64,000 bases of DNA from Crocodylus rhombifer. Taxonomy: Eukaryota > Chordata > Crocodylia > Crocodylidae. Under the pieces are notes generated by a model. That model saw only the letters and a program-made list of their open reading frames with translations. It was not told the DNA's origin and made no database searches. The translations under genes were made by a program, and so were the position numbers. Shown here one piece after another: positions 47,937 through 59,130 of the stretch (the first letter of the stretch is position 1; the number at the start of each line of letters is the position of its first letter). The stretch is taken from the NCBI GenBank assembly GCA_038503035.1, contig JAVSML010024438.1, forward strand, positions 372,001 through 436,000, given 5' to 3'.

Positions 47937-50433
47937 AGAGTCATGCAGCATTAGGTCCTGTATCTGTGCAAATGCTAACCAGAAGGTCCTTAACTTCCCA
48001 TCCTCCGAACTAATCACTTAACAAAATGCTGCTGCTTATTAGTCTACCACACCTTAACATGCCTGATCCTAGGAGTGAAACACAGGCACTTCAGAAGGGC
48101 ACAGTAGCTATCAGCTGGCCCTGTTCTCAGAGGGCATCTAACCATCAGCCCTCAGGCTAAGACTTCCTGTTTTATTTTTTCCTTTGAAAAATTTCCTCTC
48201 TCTTTCCCCTGGGAGGGGGTCAAGAATGATACATCCTATTCCGCTGGAAATCAAGCTGATGATAATCTCTGGACATCTGCAACAAAAAGGCATTTCGAAA
48301 GCCCTTCGCTGGGACTGAGGGGCAGAATGCACCCTTGAGAAACTCCGCTGTTTGACCACAACAGCACCACACGTTCCCCAAATAAGGCAACCAATTAATT
48401 TCCACAACATTCATCTCCACCTTCCCAACCTCCAAACTGAAATATTTACTCATTCCCTCATCAGGATTTCAAACTGAATAAATTGATAACAGGCCCCTAC
48501 AACTTCCCTATCATTTTTGCTGAACATTTAAAAGCAGATGGAAGATGCTGAGTTTCCATACACAAAACAGGAAATTTGGGATGGTTTTGGAGAGCAAGAA
48601 ATGTATTTTGGGGGATTGTTTTCCCATCGGAGCATTTTGAGAGCATTCATACCAGTAGGAACAAGACAGAATCGTTATGCAGTGACTTACAATCTCTTGC
48701 GCTCAAAAGTACAAGAAAAACTAAAAATAAGCAGCCCCTCCCCCCACACTGAAAAACCACTTGTAAATGAGCAGCACTGATCCTGTTTACTTTGTTGTTA
48801 CAAAACTAGGCCAGCCTGGCTCTCTATTAACTGCTTGGTGTGCATTGCCCTGAAAAGACTAGTTAGTGGAAGGAGCTGAACACCAAGTTTTAACTTTCCC
48901 TTCTCCATCATGCCTTTCAGTCCTTGATCAAAGCCTCATCTGCTCATCACCAATTTGCTAAGAAATTAAACATGAAAAGAATGTGATTCCACAACTCAGT
49001 AAAGAGCATTGTGGGCAGTTAATGATTAATTAGCATTATAATATATGACAGTCTGGCTTCACAGAAGAAGCTTGTTTTGATACTGAATTTGTTCTGTAGA
49101 GAAAATCTCCAGGCGGATGCCAGTGCTATGTGCAAAGCGGTGCCAAAAAGTTCCCACCTGCTTTTTTAGGATGACAAAGCAGGGGTTAGAAAGAACTGTC
49201 CAAGCTGCTCCCCGGATGAGGGGATTTAAGTCAAGACAACTGTTTTAGAGCCTGATCAAGGGGATTGATTTTGGTGGGCTTTGGAACAGGCCCGACAGTT
49301 CATCTGCCAGGGGATGGGTTGCTAGTAGATGTTGTCAAAAAGGGTCTTTCACCCACTTTTGCGTCAGGAGCGCATGTCACTCACTGAGCTCCGGCAGCTT
49401 GGCAGCAGGTGTGGGACCTGAAGTATGATGCTAGGTAACTATCCACTACACTGTTGAGCGCTCCTGGCCAATTGTGAACAGTGATAAAGGCACTGGAGGG
49501 CCAGGGGAGAAACATTGAAACTTCCCCTTGTCCCTTGAGCTGCAATTTCCCACAAATGAGTTCTATCCCTGTAGTGCAAAGATAAACAGAGCTTATCCTG
49601 TTTGCCAGCAGAAAATCAAACAATGGAACAATAGCTGCATTTTCATATGCAACTGTCTATACGGCTAGTGCTAGCATCAATCCACGTCAAGCCAGCATCT
49701 TATAACGGGGACTGAAAGGAAGAGAAGAGATCTTAAATACCAAGGGAAATGCAGAGGCAAATTCCCACCAGAAGACCATATTCATGTTTCTGGAAGCACA
49801 GAACCAAAGTCAGAAGCCGTTGCGGTAGGGAATTATTTTGAAAAAAAAAAGTCATTTACATTTCTTTCCTATGGATTTATTTATTCATGCTTCATCACTG
49901 AGTTTGGTTGTGAAATCACAGCCAGTTTCAAGTGGAAGACCCATCTAAGTCGCTTGCCAACTATATATTTAGTAAGGACATACCGCATGTCAACATACAT
50001 CTAGCCACTGCTCCCGGATTTACAGCACCTCCACAAACGCTGAATCAGACCTCTGAAGTCTGACACGCGAACACTAAAAATAATGGAAGAGGCGAGGTGA
50101 TGTAAACCCGTGCATTTCACGCGTCTTGGAAAGTTGGCGGCGTTTGTTTTAAAATATTTGTTTGATGCCGAAATGCATCATCCGTGTGATACTTCTTTTA
50201 GCACAGTGCAATCTCACCCTCTTCAACAGAGCCCCAAGAGAAAGCAAATCCAGATGGTGCAGAAACATCACTCACATAAGTAGCCCTCGTTCCTATGAGC
50301 CTGGAGGACCTGCTAGAAGCTCCCTGTGGAGAGGGTAGGTCTTTTGACTTACGAAGCACCCCAGGCACCTCTGATGCAGCATACACCATACATCACCATT
50401 CAACCAACCCAGTTATTTATTGACACCCCCCAC

Positions 50434-50466
50434 CAAAAAAAAAAAAGAAAAAAGAAAGAAAGAAAG
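50434..50466. repeat. A-rich (AAAG)n run
   Basis: Twelve A, then AAAG-type repeats (GAAAGAAAGAAAG), within intron 2 just downstream of exon 2. Confidence 0.9.
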
Positions 50467-50488
50467 TGTCAGGCTTGGAATGACTCAC

Positions 50489-50613
50489 CTTGGGGCTCCT
50501 GCTGGTTTCCAGTATCTGCAGAAGAGGTACTGCCCGTCTGCATTGACCATGTGGGGAAGGTCCTGATAAGGGACATGCTGAGGACTCCTTCTGGGGGAAC
50601 TTTCCTCTGGCAT
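50489..50613 (-). CDS. MGLL: MGLL coding exon 2 (N-terminus of monoglyceride lipase)
   Basis: On the minus strand the exon runs from 50627 to 50489 and codes from the ATG at 50613-50611. It gives 41 codons plus two bases. The peptide starts [12 protein letters not shown], continues through [17 protein letters not shown] and ends [10 protein letters not shown], which closely matches the start of vertebrate monoglyceride lipase. The acceptor is a pyrimidine-rich stretch ending TTGCAG at 50628. The donor is AG then GTGAGT, with the exon ending at 50489 in phase 2. Exon bases 50614-50627 upstream of the ATG stay open in frame and read P-S-R just before Met. This fits the known longer isoform whose extension comes from exon 1, so the true start may be further upstream. 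The segment is the N-terminal strand region before the hydrolase core and has no catalytic residue. Identification rests on recognising the family sequence, not on an alignment. Confidence 0.96.
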
Positions 50614-50627
50614 TCTGGACGGGCGAC

Positions 50628-50888
50628 CTGCAAGGTGTTGGAAGAAACAGGACATACTTAACCGGGGGGCAGGCAAGACACTGTCCCGGGGCTTTCCCGG
50701 GTGCAGACATTCAGGAAAGCAACTTGCCACTGCTGGAAGTCCCCCTCCCCTCCCACCCTCCCGACGTCTTGTGCTTGCTCCCCGCCGGCGGCAAACCCCC
50801 TTCAGCTTCTCGCCAGTGCGCTCCAGCTACTGGAGAAGGGAGAAAGAACCAGCCTGCTCCATTTCAGCTGCTCGCCCCCTCCTCCTAC
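50628..50888 (-). other. MGLL: probable MGLL intron 1
   Basis: This short stretch lies between the acceptor of exon 2 and the nearest candidate donor in the CpG island. It carries the pyrimidine-rich tract and TTGCAG acceptor. If the first exon ends at the more distant donor near 51208, the intron is about 580 bases long. Confidence 0.35.
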
Positions 50889-51560
50889 CCATCTGGGGCT
50901 CTTTGATACATCGATTTGGGAAGCGGATCTTCCCGGGGAGATTTTGGAGCCGCGAGCGAGGGGGTCCGAGGCGGGCTCGCTTCTCGCGCGGCGATGCCCA
51001 GCGGCTCCGGCGAGCGGCGGGAGGACGAACCTGCTCTCATCCTGAGCGCGGCTGTGCATGCTCGGGCGCCCGGCGGGCGGCAGGCGCGCGGGCTGCGCCA
51101 GGCAATGCAAAGTAATGCAAAAAAAAAAAAGAAAAAAGAAAAAGGGGGAGGTCGGGCTTTTTTTGCAAGCAGATACACCCCCCGCTCGCTCTCTGGGGGC
51201 CGGCGAGTCACCACGTGGAGTGCACAGCGTGGCTTGCCCCCGTGCTGCCGGTGGCGGTGGGAGGGGAAGGGGGGGGCACGTTTGCAGGAAGCATCCGAGG
51301 CCCCGGAGCACGGCCGCCGCAGGGAGCGTGCCACTTTCCCGGCACGCGCCGCCGGGGCCCGGGGGTTGCTGGGCGGCTCGCTGCGGGGGCGGAGAGCGCA
51401 TCCCCGAGCCCGAGGGAAGGAGCCGTCCGCGTCCCCGGGTGGGATCCCTGCTTGCGCAGCCGCCCCGCCGAGCTGGCCCCCGGGGGCTGGAGCAGCTGCC
51501 GCCCCGGCTGGACCTGAATCCCCCTCCAAGCCCCGGGCCAGTGGCAGCCCCCAGGTACAA
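50889..51560 (-). other. MGLL: candidate MGLL first exon region
   Basis: Exon 1 must lie upstream of 50627 and, if coding, must end in phase 1 to join exon 2. Two possible donors fit inside the CpG island. One is at 50888-50887 (GTAGGA), where an ATG at 50892-50890 plus one G would give a short in-frame extension, M-G-R-P-S-R, before the canonical Met. The other is at about 51209-51208 (GTGACT), reached in phase by a GC-rich open frame. Neither donor is strong. A purely untranslated exon 1 with initiation at 50613 is equally possible. The span shows where the exon should be, not its exact limits. Confidence 0.25.
51119..51147. repeat. A-rich run inside the CpG island
   Basis: Twelve A, then GAAAAAAGAAAAAGGGGG. 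It interrupts otherwise CpG-dense sequence. On the minus strand it would be a T-rich tract in the presumed 5' region of MGLL. Confidence 0.85.
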
Positions 51561-54449
51561 GCCTCCGCCTCCCCCTCCTTGCTCGGGGGAGGAAGAGCCT
51601 CGTGCCGCTTCCTTCGCTCGGGATCAGGCCATGGGAAGGGGCTCGGGGCTCGGGGCTGCCTGCAGGGTGGCCCACGCCCGGCCGCAGCCCCCGGAAGTTG
51701 CTCTGGCCCCTGCCTGAGCGGCCAGGAGAGCAGGGGTCCTGCCTGCCTCTGGCACCAGCACTGAAACAGGGAAACTCTCTCAGGGCCTAGGCTAGCAATC
51801 CAAGCCCCTGGTTCCTGTCCCAGTTGTGAACCCACCTCGGTGGTTTTGCCTCTGGTTAGATCCCAAATCCCAGAGAGGCCTAGGCTGCGGGTCTAGTTCA
51901 GTGCTGCTGCTCTCCTGACTTTCAGAGCTACTGAATCCCAACCCAGAAACACCAGTCCTCTTGAAGTGAGTCCAGATCAGCATCCGATCACCACGTCACT
52001 GGCTCATCTCTAATTACACCCTGCTCTACAGTATATAACAAACACTTATGAGAGCTGTCAAAGCACAATTCTCTTGAGAGAGAATAGCCGCCCAGGTCTA
52101 AAGGATCCTAGCGCTAAACTGAAGAACTTGATCCTCTGGTTCTAATGCTGACAAAACTCCCTACTTAGCATTAATCGAGCACTTTACATGCTGCCTGCAT
52201 CAGGAGTGCCGATTCAGGCCTTTTATGTTTCAGCATAGTAATAGCCTTTAATTTCTATATGTCTACCTGTACCCAGGGGCCTCTGAGTATCTTTAAAAAA
52301 GCCCTCTGTAAACAATATTTATTTGAGCAAGGCAACATACTCTTGGAAAAACCTAATCTAGGAACAAAGGCAGAACAAAGGAGGGGGAAATATAATTAAT
52401 ATCTGCAACAACTAATTCATTTTTGGGGTGTTTTTTTTAAGGAAATCAAAGGCAGATTGTTTATCTAATTGGCATTTCTATTTTTCTCTAATTGGTATTT
52501 CTATTAAAAACTTTAAAGGGGTTTATAGTTCCCAACTGCAAAAGCACAGTCACCTATTTCCGGTAATGTTTGAAAATCCAGCTCTGGCTGTTTCTAATGA
52601 GTAGGACTGAGGATTCCAGGCCAGGGGGACCTGAACGGGGCTGGAGAACAGGACTTTCAAAGAAGCATGTGATAGACTGCATCGGCTTGTTGGGCCCCTG
52701 GGGCTGTGTGTTGCTAAACAGCTATCGCATTCCACTTCAGAGGAGGTGAGGTAGAGGTAACACCTTGAATACATAAAGCATGCAGAGATCCCATGGGGCA
52801 TTAAATATAAATTATTACTGTATGTATGGCTACCACCTGAACAATTAACCTTTAATCCACCAGCCCAGCCTGATGGGTCCAGCTTCTACATTCCCAGCAT
52901 GGTCTCAATTCTTACCATTTAAATGGAAGCTGTGGGTGTACCAAGAATGCAGGATTCTACCCCAAAGCAGGCATGGATGTTCAGGGTAAATCCCTTTATG
53001 GACACACCCATTTTTCTTGTGATATAAATTTAAAAGCCAATGAGAAGCAGTTGCTTGGCGCTCTGGTATTCCTTGTGGGTTTTGGGGGAGTCTTGAATGA
53101 AAAGCCACCTGAGGACATTGCCTGGGTTGGGATGGAGAAGCCTACCTGTTTTTGAGATTAAGACAACATGTAAGGATGCAGCACAGCCAGTATGGCAACT
53201 GAGGGAGTTCTGAGTATGAAGTGTTTATGAGATTATGAGCTTTCCTCTGTGGAATGACCCATATGTTGAAAAGACATATTAAACTAAATCCAACTTCTTA
53301 ACAGAAGTGGATCTTTACACTAGCTTGTGGCTACACAGCTCACACTTGTGAGATACATCTGAGGAAAGAGGGTGAGTGTGTGAAGGGCGAAACCCTGCTT
53401 TCTTTACTGGACTCCTGTGGGGCATGCATGAACAGAGGAGGCAATGGCCCTAGAATATGACAAATGCCAAAAACAGAATGTGACACTTGAAAGAAATAAA
53501 TAGGTGAGGATTGTATGACCACAGGGCAAAGAGATGAGAGACAAAACAGAGAGAAGGAGGGTGGAGAAAAAGAAGGATGGAAAAGAGCATAGAGGAAGCT
53601 GGCAGTGAAAGAAATGGATCAGGGTGTTCCTGAGTTTGTAATGGCTTATTTCCTGTTGGCATGCTGACATAAATTGACCCCATAGGATCCTTCTGCTCCA
53701 GTTGACCGTGGGACCCAGTGAAACTGCAGCAGTATATTTGGATTTGAAAAGGGGATTTAGGATTCAGCTGGCAGTACGGGCAACACTATTCGAGTTTCTG
53801 CCCAATAGGATAATGAAACAGTCCGCTTTGCTGATGCTGTGGAACAAAGAGGACCTCAGGAAGCAATATTCAAATGTACCTAAAACTATTTAGATAAGAA
53901 AATCTGCTAGAAAGGTGACCTAGGTCTTAAGCTACAGGATACAGGGAGCAGCTGGGAAGAACTGCAGCCAGTGTAGTTTAGAAGTGCATACTGGGAACAA
54001 GAAAAGATGAAGGGTAGGGAAGAGGCATTAAAATGCAAGAGAAAAGTAAAGGCAGCCAAAGTCACAACTGCAATCAGTTTACAGTGATTATTTGTTTTAT
54101 GCTACTCAGAGGGGCTATTTCTTTTCTTGCACCTAGGTTGAGTTCAGTCTCTGTGCTTGAGCTTTTGTGTCCTTTCTACTTTTTAGCCTTCCACCTGGTC
54201 TTACTAAAGAAGGGCACCCAATGAGGAGTGGGATAGGGTGAACAGCTTTTCTCTTATCTTAAGATATTCAGTTTAATTCCTTGCAACAGTCATTTAAAAA
54301 TGAGTCATGAGTTGTGGAAGAATATTATGAATTATAATGTTCTTGTTAATCACATTGGTTGCTTCAAGATAGTAATAGGGATGCTGCCTAGCATGCCATG
54401 GCCTGTTGTCTTTTACTCCCATTCACCAGTTCACAAAATTGGCTTAGCA

Positions 54450-54590
54450 CAGCAGATCTCAAATATTTGGGGGTTGTGTGTCCGTATGGTTCTATGTTTC
54501 CCTTCTGCTTTCCCACACCTTCCCCTCACATACACTGCAGAAGTTTCTATAAACCACCAAGAGTACCTGATCTCAGTTTGAGAACCACTG
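54450..54590. mobile_element. short hAT-type MITE
   Basis: Left end CAGCAGATCTCAAATATTTG, right end complement CAGTGGTTCTCAAACTGAG. These are imperfect CAGTGGTTCTCAA-type termini around a 141-base body. Flanks GCTTAGCA and CTTTAATA are only roughly alike. Confidence 0.65.
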
Positions 54591-54633
54591 CTTTAATAAT
54601 GGGCAGAGCAGGGGCTGGGGGGTTGGACATGTA

Positions 54634-54667
54634 AAGCACTTCAAATTACACTTTGGTTGAAGTGCTT
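54634..54667. repeat. short perfect inverted repeat
   Basis: AAGCACTTCAA and TTGAAGTGCTT are exact complements with a 12-base spacer. Possibly the remains of a palindromic MITE. Confidence 0.7.
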
Positions 54668-54954
54668 TTGAGTTGTGGTATGTCTGTAGTATTTGGATAT
54701 ACAACCCCTCCCAGCTATACTCTCTCAGATCCTACCAGAGCTGCTGCTGCTGCTGCTCCACAGTTAGGGGGCTGGAAAGCAAGGATACCATAATCCCTTA
54801 TTGTCCCGGTCCCCCGGACCAGAGGTTTCCCAAGGCAGTGCAGCATCTGTAGATATTTGACCCCTCCTGTTCGTGCATCTTGCTAGGCAGTTACTCATCC
54901 GTTGCCTTTGCAGCAGGCAGAGAATGGAGGCCTCCAAATGTTGGAAAACCTAAG

Positions 54955-55090
54955 GCTCTTTCATTCCTTGTCTGAGTTTAGGGAAGTCACATTAGCCATG
55001 CTTTTCCCACTCTATCACAATGGGCATAATAATAATTAATCTTTAAGATGCTCTAAGGGCTTGGAATGCAAAGTGCAGGCAGAGTGCAGA
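54955..55090 (+). mobile_element. MIR-like SINE
   Basis: TAGGGAAGTCACATTAGCC, then CACAATGGGCATAATAATAAT, then AGATGCTCTAAGGGCTTGG follows the MIR order 'GGCAAGTCAC...AATGGGGATAATAAT...AAGTGCTTGGAGAT'. Confidence 0.6.
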
Positions 55091-55528
55091 GAATGCTCCT
55101 TGTGGGAAATATAAATGAGAAATCTGATTTACTTTGCTGGAGTTAAAAGACTTTGCAGTGCTTGCTTTCATTGAAGCCATTGACAAAAACTCTGACTTCA
55201 AACAGTAGCACTTGGATGAATAAAATGAGCCAGGTCTGCCCTTAACTCTTGGTGTTTAACATGATCATAAATACACACTGGAGGAAAAAAAAACCTTGCA
55301 ATTAAGAATACATTGTATGCATGCAACTTTTCATCCTTTTCATGAATATGACCCTTCCTACTTATTTTTCAAAACTGGCTGATTTAATTAAAGAAGAAAT
55401 ATCTGGGGGGGGTTTAAAAAAATCCAGGATATTTGTGCTGAGATTCTTGCACATCTTCCACATAGAAAGATGAAACACATCCGTGAAAGTAGAAAGTTCA
55501 AACCTAAAGACTGAAACTTCATCTTAAG

Positions 55529-55738
55529 ACCTTGTGTACATGAAGGAATTGACCAGCATAGCTATTCCAAAAAAATGATTCTGTGTGCGTACTTTATTCT
55601 GAATTAAAAGTAAATTTTAAGTAGAAGAAGTATTCTGAAATAAACCACTTATTCTGTCCACAGTGTCCACAGAAAAGCTATGGTGGAATAATTTGTTCTG
55701 CGGTAGCAGTGCCTGTCAATACCCCTGTGTAGACGGTG
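55529..55738. mobile_element. MITE with TGTGTA-type inverted ends
   Basis: Left end ACCTTGTGTACATGAAGG, right end complement CACCGTCTACACAGGGG. Inside, CATAGCTATTCCAAAA and its mirror GCTATGGTGGAATAA occur near the two ends. About 210 bases. It is followed at once by a CR1 tail. Confidence 0.6.
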
Positions 55739-55740
55739 AG

Positions 55741-55806
55741 AGCTTTGGGAGCTGCGGTACTAGCTGACCTTCTGAAGTCCCTTCCAGCCCTGCTATGATT
55801 CTGTGA
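55741..55806 (+). mobile_element. CR1 3' terminal fragment
   Basis: CTGACCTTCTGAAGTCCCTT, then CCAGCCCTGCTATGATTC and TGTGATG, is the terminal part of CR1. Confidence 0.75.
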
Positions 55807-57109
55807 TGCTCAAAGGTAACAGCAGGTAAGTACTGCAGCTCCTGAGCACCAGAGGGCACACTAACAGCTTTTCTTTAGACAGGATACACAGGGAGGCCAC
55901 ACTGATAAAGGCTTGGAAGAATATATTTGAACAGGCTTTCCTTGCGGTTTGCTTTTTCTCTTTTCGTCTTCCCTTTTTTATCATTGCTACTGATATATAT
56001 TTCTAAACAGAAGCTTCCTGTGTAATGTCATTAGCCTGCTTTTCCTGCCTGATTCGCTTACATTGTGCATGTGCATGGCCGGGTTACATATGTTGGATGT
56101 GGGCATAATTGGAGGGAAATCCTGTCTCTGTCATTGCGAGGAAAGGCAGATTCACGAGTCTGTTCCAGGACAACATTTCCTAGGTTACTGTGATGTAACT
56201 TCACATAGCCACATTATAATAATTACTGTTACTGCTAGGATGCCAGTCATATCAGGAGAAAAGGGAGTTTTTCCCCATATAAAATAGCATTAAAAGTTGT
56301 CTTAAAAGGAAAAAGTCCTAAACTTTTAATTTAAAAACATATTTTAAAAAAGCAATGCAATAACATAATTTCTTTCCTAGTGGAATCACAGCCTTGTAGT
56401 TCAGAATGGCATATCTGTTCCTCCTCTCATTTTTATTACGGAGGATCACTACACAATTCACTTTACAAATCCAGCCTAATTGTGTCAGGACTAAATAATA
56501 CAACAACAAGATACGGTGGTTCTGGGAAGGGCGGAGTGGTGCTTTCTTTTGGAACTGGAAGCATTGACTGAAGAAGAGTTATTATTGTGCAGCCTGGTTT
56601 TCTTGCTGCTTTGCCAATTGACAAAGCATCATCCATCACACTTTGCATTCCAATTTTTCTTTGCATGTTTTCCAGCTCATCATAACATAATTATGTTTCT
56701 GTTTCTTCCAGCCAGGGGCCGATACTTTCTTTTACTAAGACAACAGCTGCACAGCACAACCTTGATGAATCCCCATAAGGGTAAAATGTGTCTGTGGTGC
56801 TTGTTTCTGCCTTGGCAACCCAAATGTTCAAGCTCTTTTTTTTTCTTCTTTTGACAAATGCTGTTCTAAAATGCACCCAACCCTGGTGCTTTCTTACCGT
56901 TTCTTGAGCTGCTGTTTTAGGTTCCAATTTAGCCTTGAAATATTAATGCAGTTTGTGATTTTGCAAGCTGATTCTGTGGTACTGCCACATCAAGATCAGA
57001 TGATACAGAACCATAATAAGGGATTTATTTTATGGACAGAACACCATCTTTATGAGTGAAAATCACCAGTGCACAGAGGTCTACGGTCCCTTTCCACTTA
57101 TAAACTGCC

Positions 57110-57270
57110 TCTTTAGGGAGCTTTAATGTTGTGGCAAATGACTCCCTTGCTCTGTGCCTCAGTTTCCTTGCCCCCCACGGCAAAGTGGGGATACTGCTGT
57201 TGACCCTCTTTGGATACAGTGTCCTGATGAAAAGTGCTCCACAGAGCCTGGCTAATATCATTTGATTAAA
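57110..57270 (+). mobile_element. MIR-like SINE
   Basis: GCTCTGTGCCTCAGTTTCCTT, then GCAAAGTGGGGATACTGCTG, TTGACCCTCTTTGGATACAG and TGATGAAAAGTGCTC is the MIR core and 3' half in order. The best preserved MIR-like copy in the window. Confidence 0.8.
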
Positions 57271-57299
57271 ATGTTTAGCTGTTATTAGCACTTTTTAAT

Positions 57300-57465
57300 C
57301 CGTTCATTTCAAAGCGTTTTAGAAGTGAAGCCAAGTGTTATCATCCCTCATTTCTGAGGGAGAAACTAGGCCACAGAAAAATAAAATGACTTGCTCAGTG
57401 TTAGAAGCAAGGTGGGAACAAAAGTCAAGCTTTGTGTCTCCCAGGCCATCGTCTTGTCACCATAG
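57300..57465 (-). mobile_element. MIR-like SINE, antisense
   Basis: AAGCGTTTTAGAAGTGAAGCC, then TCATCCCTCATTTCTGAGGG, AGAAACTAGGCCACAGAAAA and TGACTTGCTCAGTG is the reverse complement of the MIR core. It lies back to back with the sense copy at 57110. Confidence 0.75.
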
Positions 57466-59059
57466 CAAATGTTCTCTTCACAAGGGCAAATGTCACTCAT
57501 ATAGTAGCACGTTCTCATCTCATTATGTTCTGCATCAGGCTCATCAGAAGGAGCGTCTGTCCATTGGAACATAGATATGATTAATATTGTGACCTCTGGT
57601 GATCGTTACAGAATCTATCATATACTTTGAAAGAGCTGAGGAGCCAGTTCTAGTATCTTGGCCAGTTTACATTTGCTTTGTTTATCTGTTGGGTGTTTTT
57701 TGCCATAGCTGCCAGCTACCAGCCCAACATGGCTGCATTTTAGTGGTAATAATTCTCATAGTTAGGATTATCTGGATTTTGCTTTGGAATAGCAGATGTG
57801 ACTTCCCTTAGTTGCAAAGGCTATTTCATTCAGTTGCACCAAAAACCAGGGTGGTGCTTAGGTTTTTATAGACAGCTGCATCATCCTATGTTCAAAGTGG
57901 AATCATGCAGTTCTGAGAGTGTTCATTCCTAGTAGTTCCATGTAAGCATGAGCATATGCATGATTTAGTCCATGTTTTCAAGCTTATTTGGGCTTTACTT
58001 GAAAAATGTTGCTGTTTATACCCTTATACCCAATATTTCTGTTGTCATTGACATCAGTGTGTGGCAATGCCTTTAATCACTGCATGCTGACCAATCAGAG
58101 GCTGCTCTGCCATTATTAAAATTTAGGTACATGCCCCGTGGCAAAGCACCACATACCCTGGTGATACATGTACCCCAATTTAAAAATCTTGTCCATTTAG
58201 CTTCGACCGTGCTTTGGAAACCTTTGGTTAGTACAAAAACGCATGTAATAATTTATTACTATCCACCGTGCTGATTTGTGGTTTGACTGGATGTCATGCC
58301 CTTTGATGGTGAGGGTGGGTGAGCTTTTTTATGACAGCCTATTCCTAGCCCAGGAATTGTGAATACAATTTACCAGCAATTTGTGGGTGGATAAAAAACA
58401 CCACCGGCTTGTTGCCTTGACCCTTGCCATATACCTGCGGGTCACTGGTATGTAGCAGAGCTGCATGTCTTGCCATGTCATGTGGTAAATTCCAGCAGCA
58501 GCAATTACGATGAGATTTTTTTTTAGGTTTTCTTGAATTCATATTTGGTGTCTTTGCTTAATGCACTCACATCTGCCAACGTCTGACTGTGCAAAACTTG
58601 CGTTCTCTTTCTGATTCATGTAAAGTAATTGCTTCCTAACATCTGCATAGCAGATTTTGTAGGAAAAGTAAGTCGGCAAATATTTAAAAAATAAATGTAT
58701 GAAATCTTTAACATCTCTATTGCTGGGTTTTTGTTATCCACAGCTGACTGGATACATTCCCAGCCAGGAAGCTGTTTCAGCAAAACAGTTGCATTAGTGA
58801 TTAAACCAAGAGCCTGATCCCACCCCATTTACACCCATGTAAATCAGGAGAGACTGTATTGACAGCAAAGGAGTTATGCCAATGGAAAACTGAGGCGAGA
58901 GGGAAAATAGGCATCATAGGCATCTCAGAGTGGCTGAGAAAATTTACTCTGTATACTTTGGTGGCTTACATTAATTTATGGGCCTTCAAACAGTGACTAT
59001 GAAATGCATTGCTTTTGACTATCACTATTTTTAATATGGTATCTTTTTTAACGTGGTAT

Positions 59060-59130
59060 CATGGCACTACCTAGGAGCCAGAATAAGAATCTGATCCCCT
59101 AGTGCTTAGCATTCAACCCTAGCCTCATGA
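59060..59130 (-). mobile_element. MIR-like fragment, antisense
   Basis: AGGAGCCAGAATAAGAATC, then TGATCCCCTAGTGCTTAGC, resembles the antisense 5' part of MIR-like SINEs ('GCCAGGAATAGAACCCAGG..CTCCTGACTCC'). Confidence 0.45.

Larger units (their letters stand above)
25777..50488 (-). other. MGLL: MGLL intron 2 (24.7 kb)
   Basis: This is bounded by the GTGAGT donor of exon 2 and the GTTTAG acceptor of exon 3, both in matching phase. It contains several non-autonomous DNA transposons, a decayed CR1/L3 LINE, a Tigger-like MITE, microsatellites and two long GC-rich MITE-like elements. I recognise no additional exon. Stretches at 25777-27240, 27535-30550, 34641-36440, 37151-38890, 39630-42490, 45040-47630 and 47940-50430 show no feature I can support. 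Confidence 0.85.
1..51720 (-). other. MGLL: MGLL gene, 5' part (cut by left window edge)
   Basis: This span runs from the CpG-island promoter to the left edge and contains two recognised coding exons of monoglyceride lipase on the minus strand. The enzyme is a serine hydrolase of the alpha/beta-hydrolase fold. It cleaves monoacylglycerols, including the endocannabinoid 2-arachidonoylglycerol, to fatty acid and glycerol at membranes and in the cytosol. Exon 2 (50489-50627) and exon 3 (25670-25776) join in phase and give residues 1-77 plus the first base of codon 78, in the same register as the 303-residue human form as I recall it. The exons for the nucleophile serine, the acid and the histidine were not found. 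Intron 3 therefore probably continues past the window. Introns of 24.7 kb and at least 25.7 kb fit the large size of MGLL in other vertebrates. The right boundary is set by the CpG island, not by a mapped start site. Confidence 0.93.
50740..51720 (-). promoter_or_regulatory. MGLL: CpG island, probable MGLL promoter
   Basis: This is the only dense CpG cluster in the window. It is clearest at 50930-51110 and 51190-51720, with many CGCG, GGGCGG and CCCGGG motifs, while the rest is AT-rich. It sits directly upstream of MGLL exon 2 on the minus strand, where the housekeeping-type promoter should be. GC boxes such as the GGGGGCGG near 51385 suit Sp1/KLF factors. No TATA box was recognised. An A-rich run at about 51119-51147 with two ATGCAAA-like octamer half-sites splits the island. 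Long open frames cross it on both strands, as expected in stop-poor GC-rich DNA. A divergent transcript to the right is possible but I see no exon for one. Confidence 0.75.

Noticed and set aside
50198..50389. 63-codon minus-strand frame just downstream of MGLL exon 2
   Set aside because: It lies after the exon 2 donor in intron 2. The next real MGLL segment (exon 3) joins exon 2 directly in phase, and the peptide is not recognisable.
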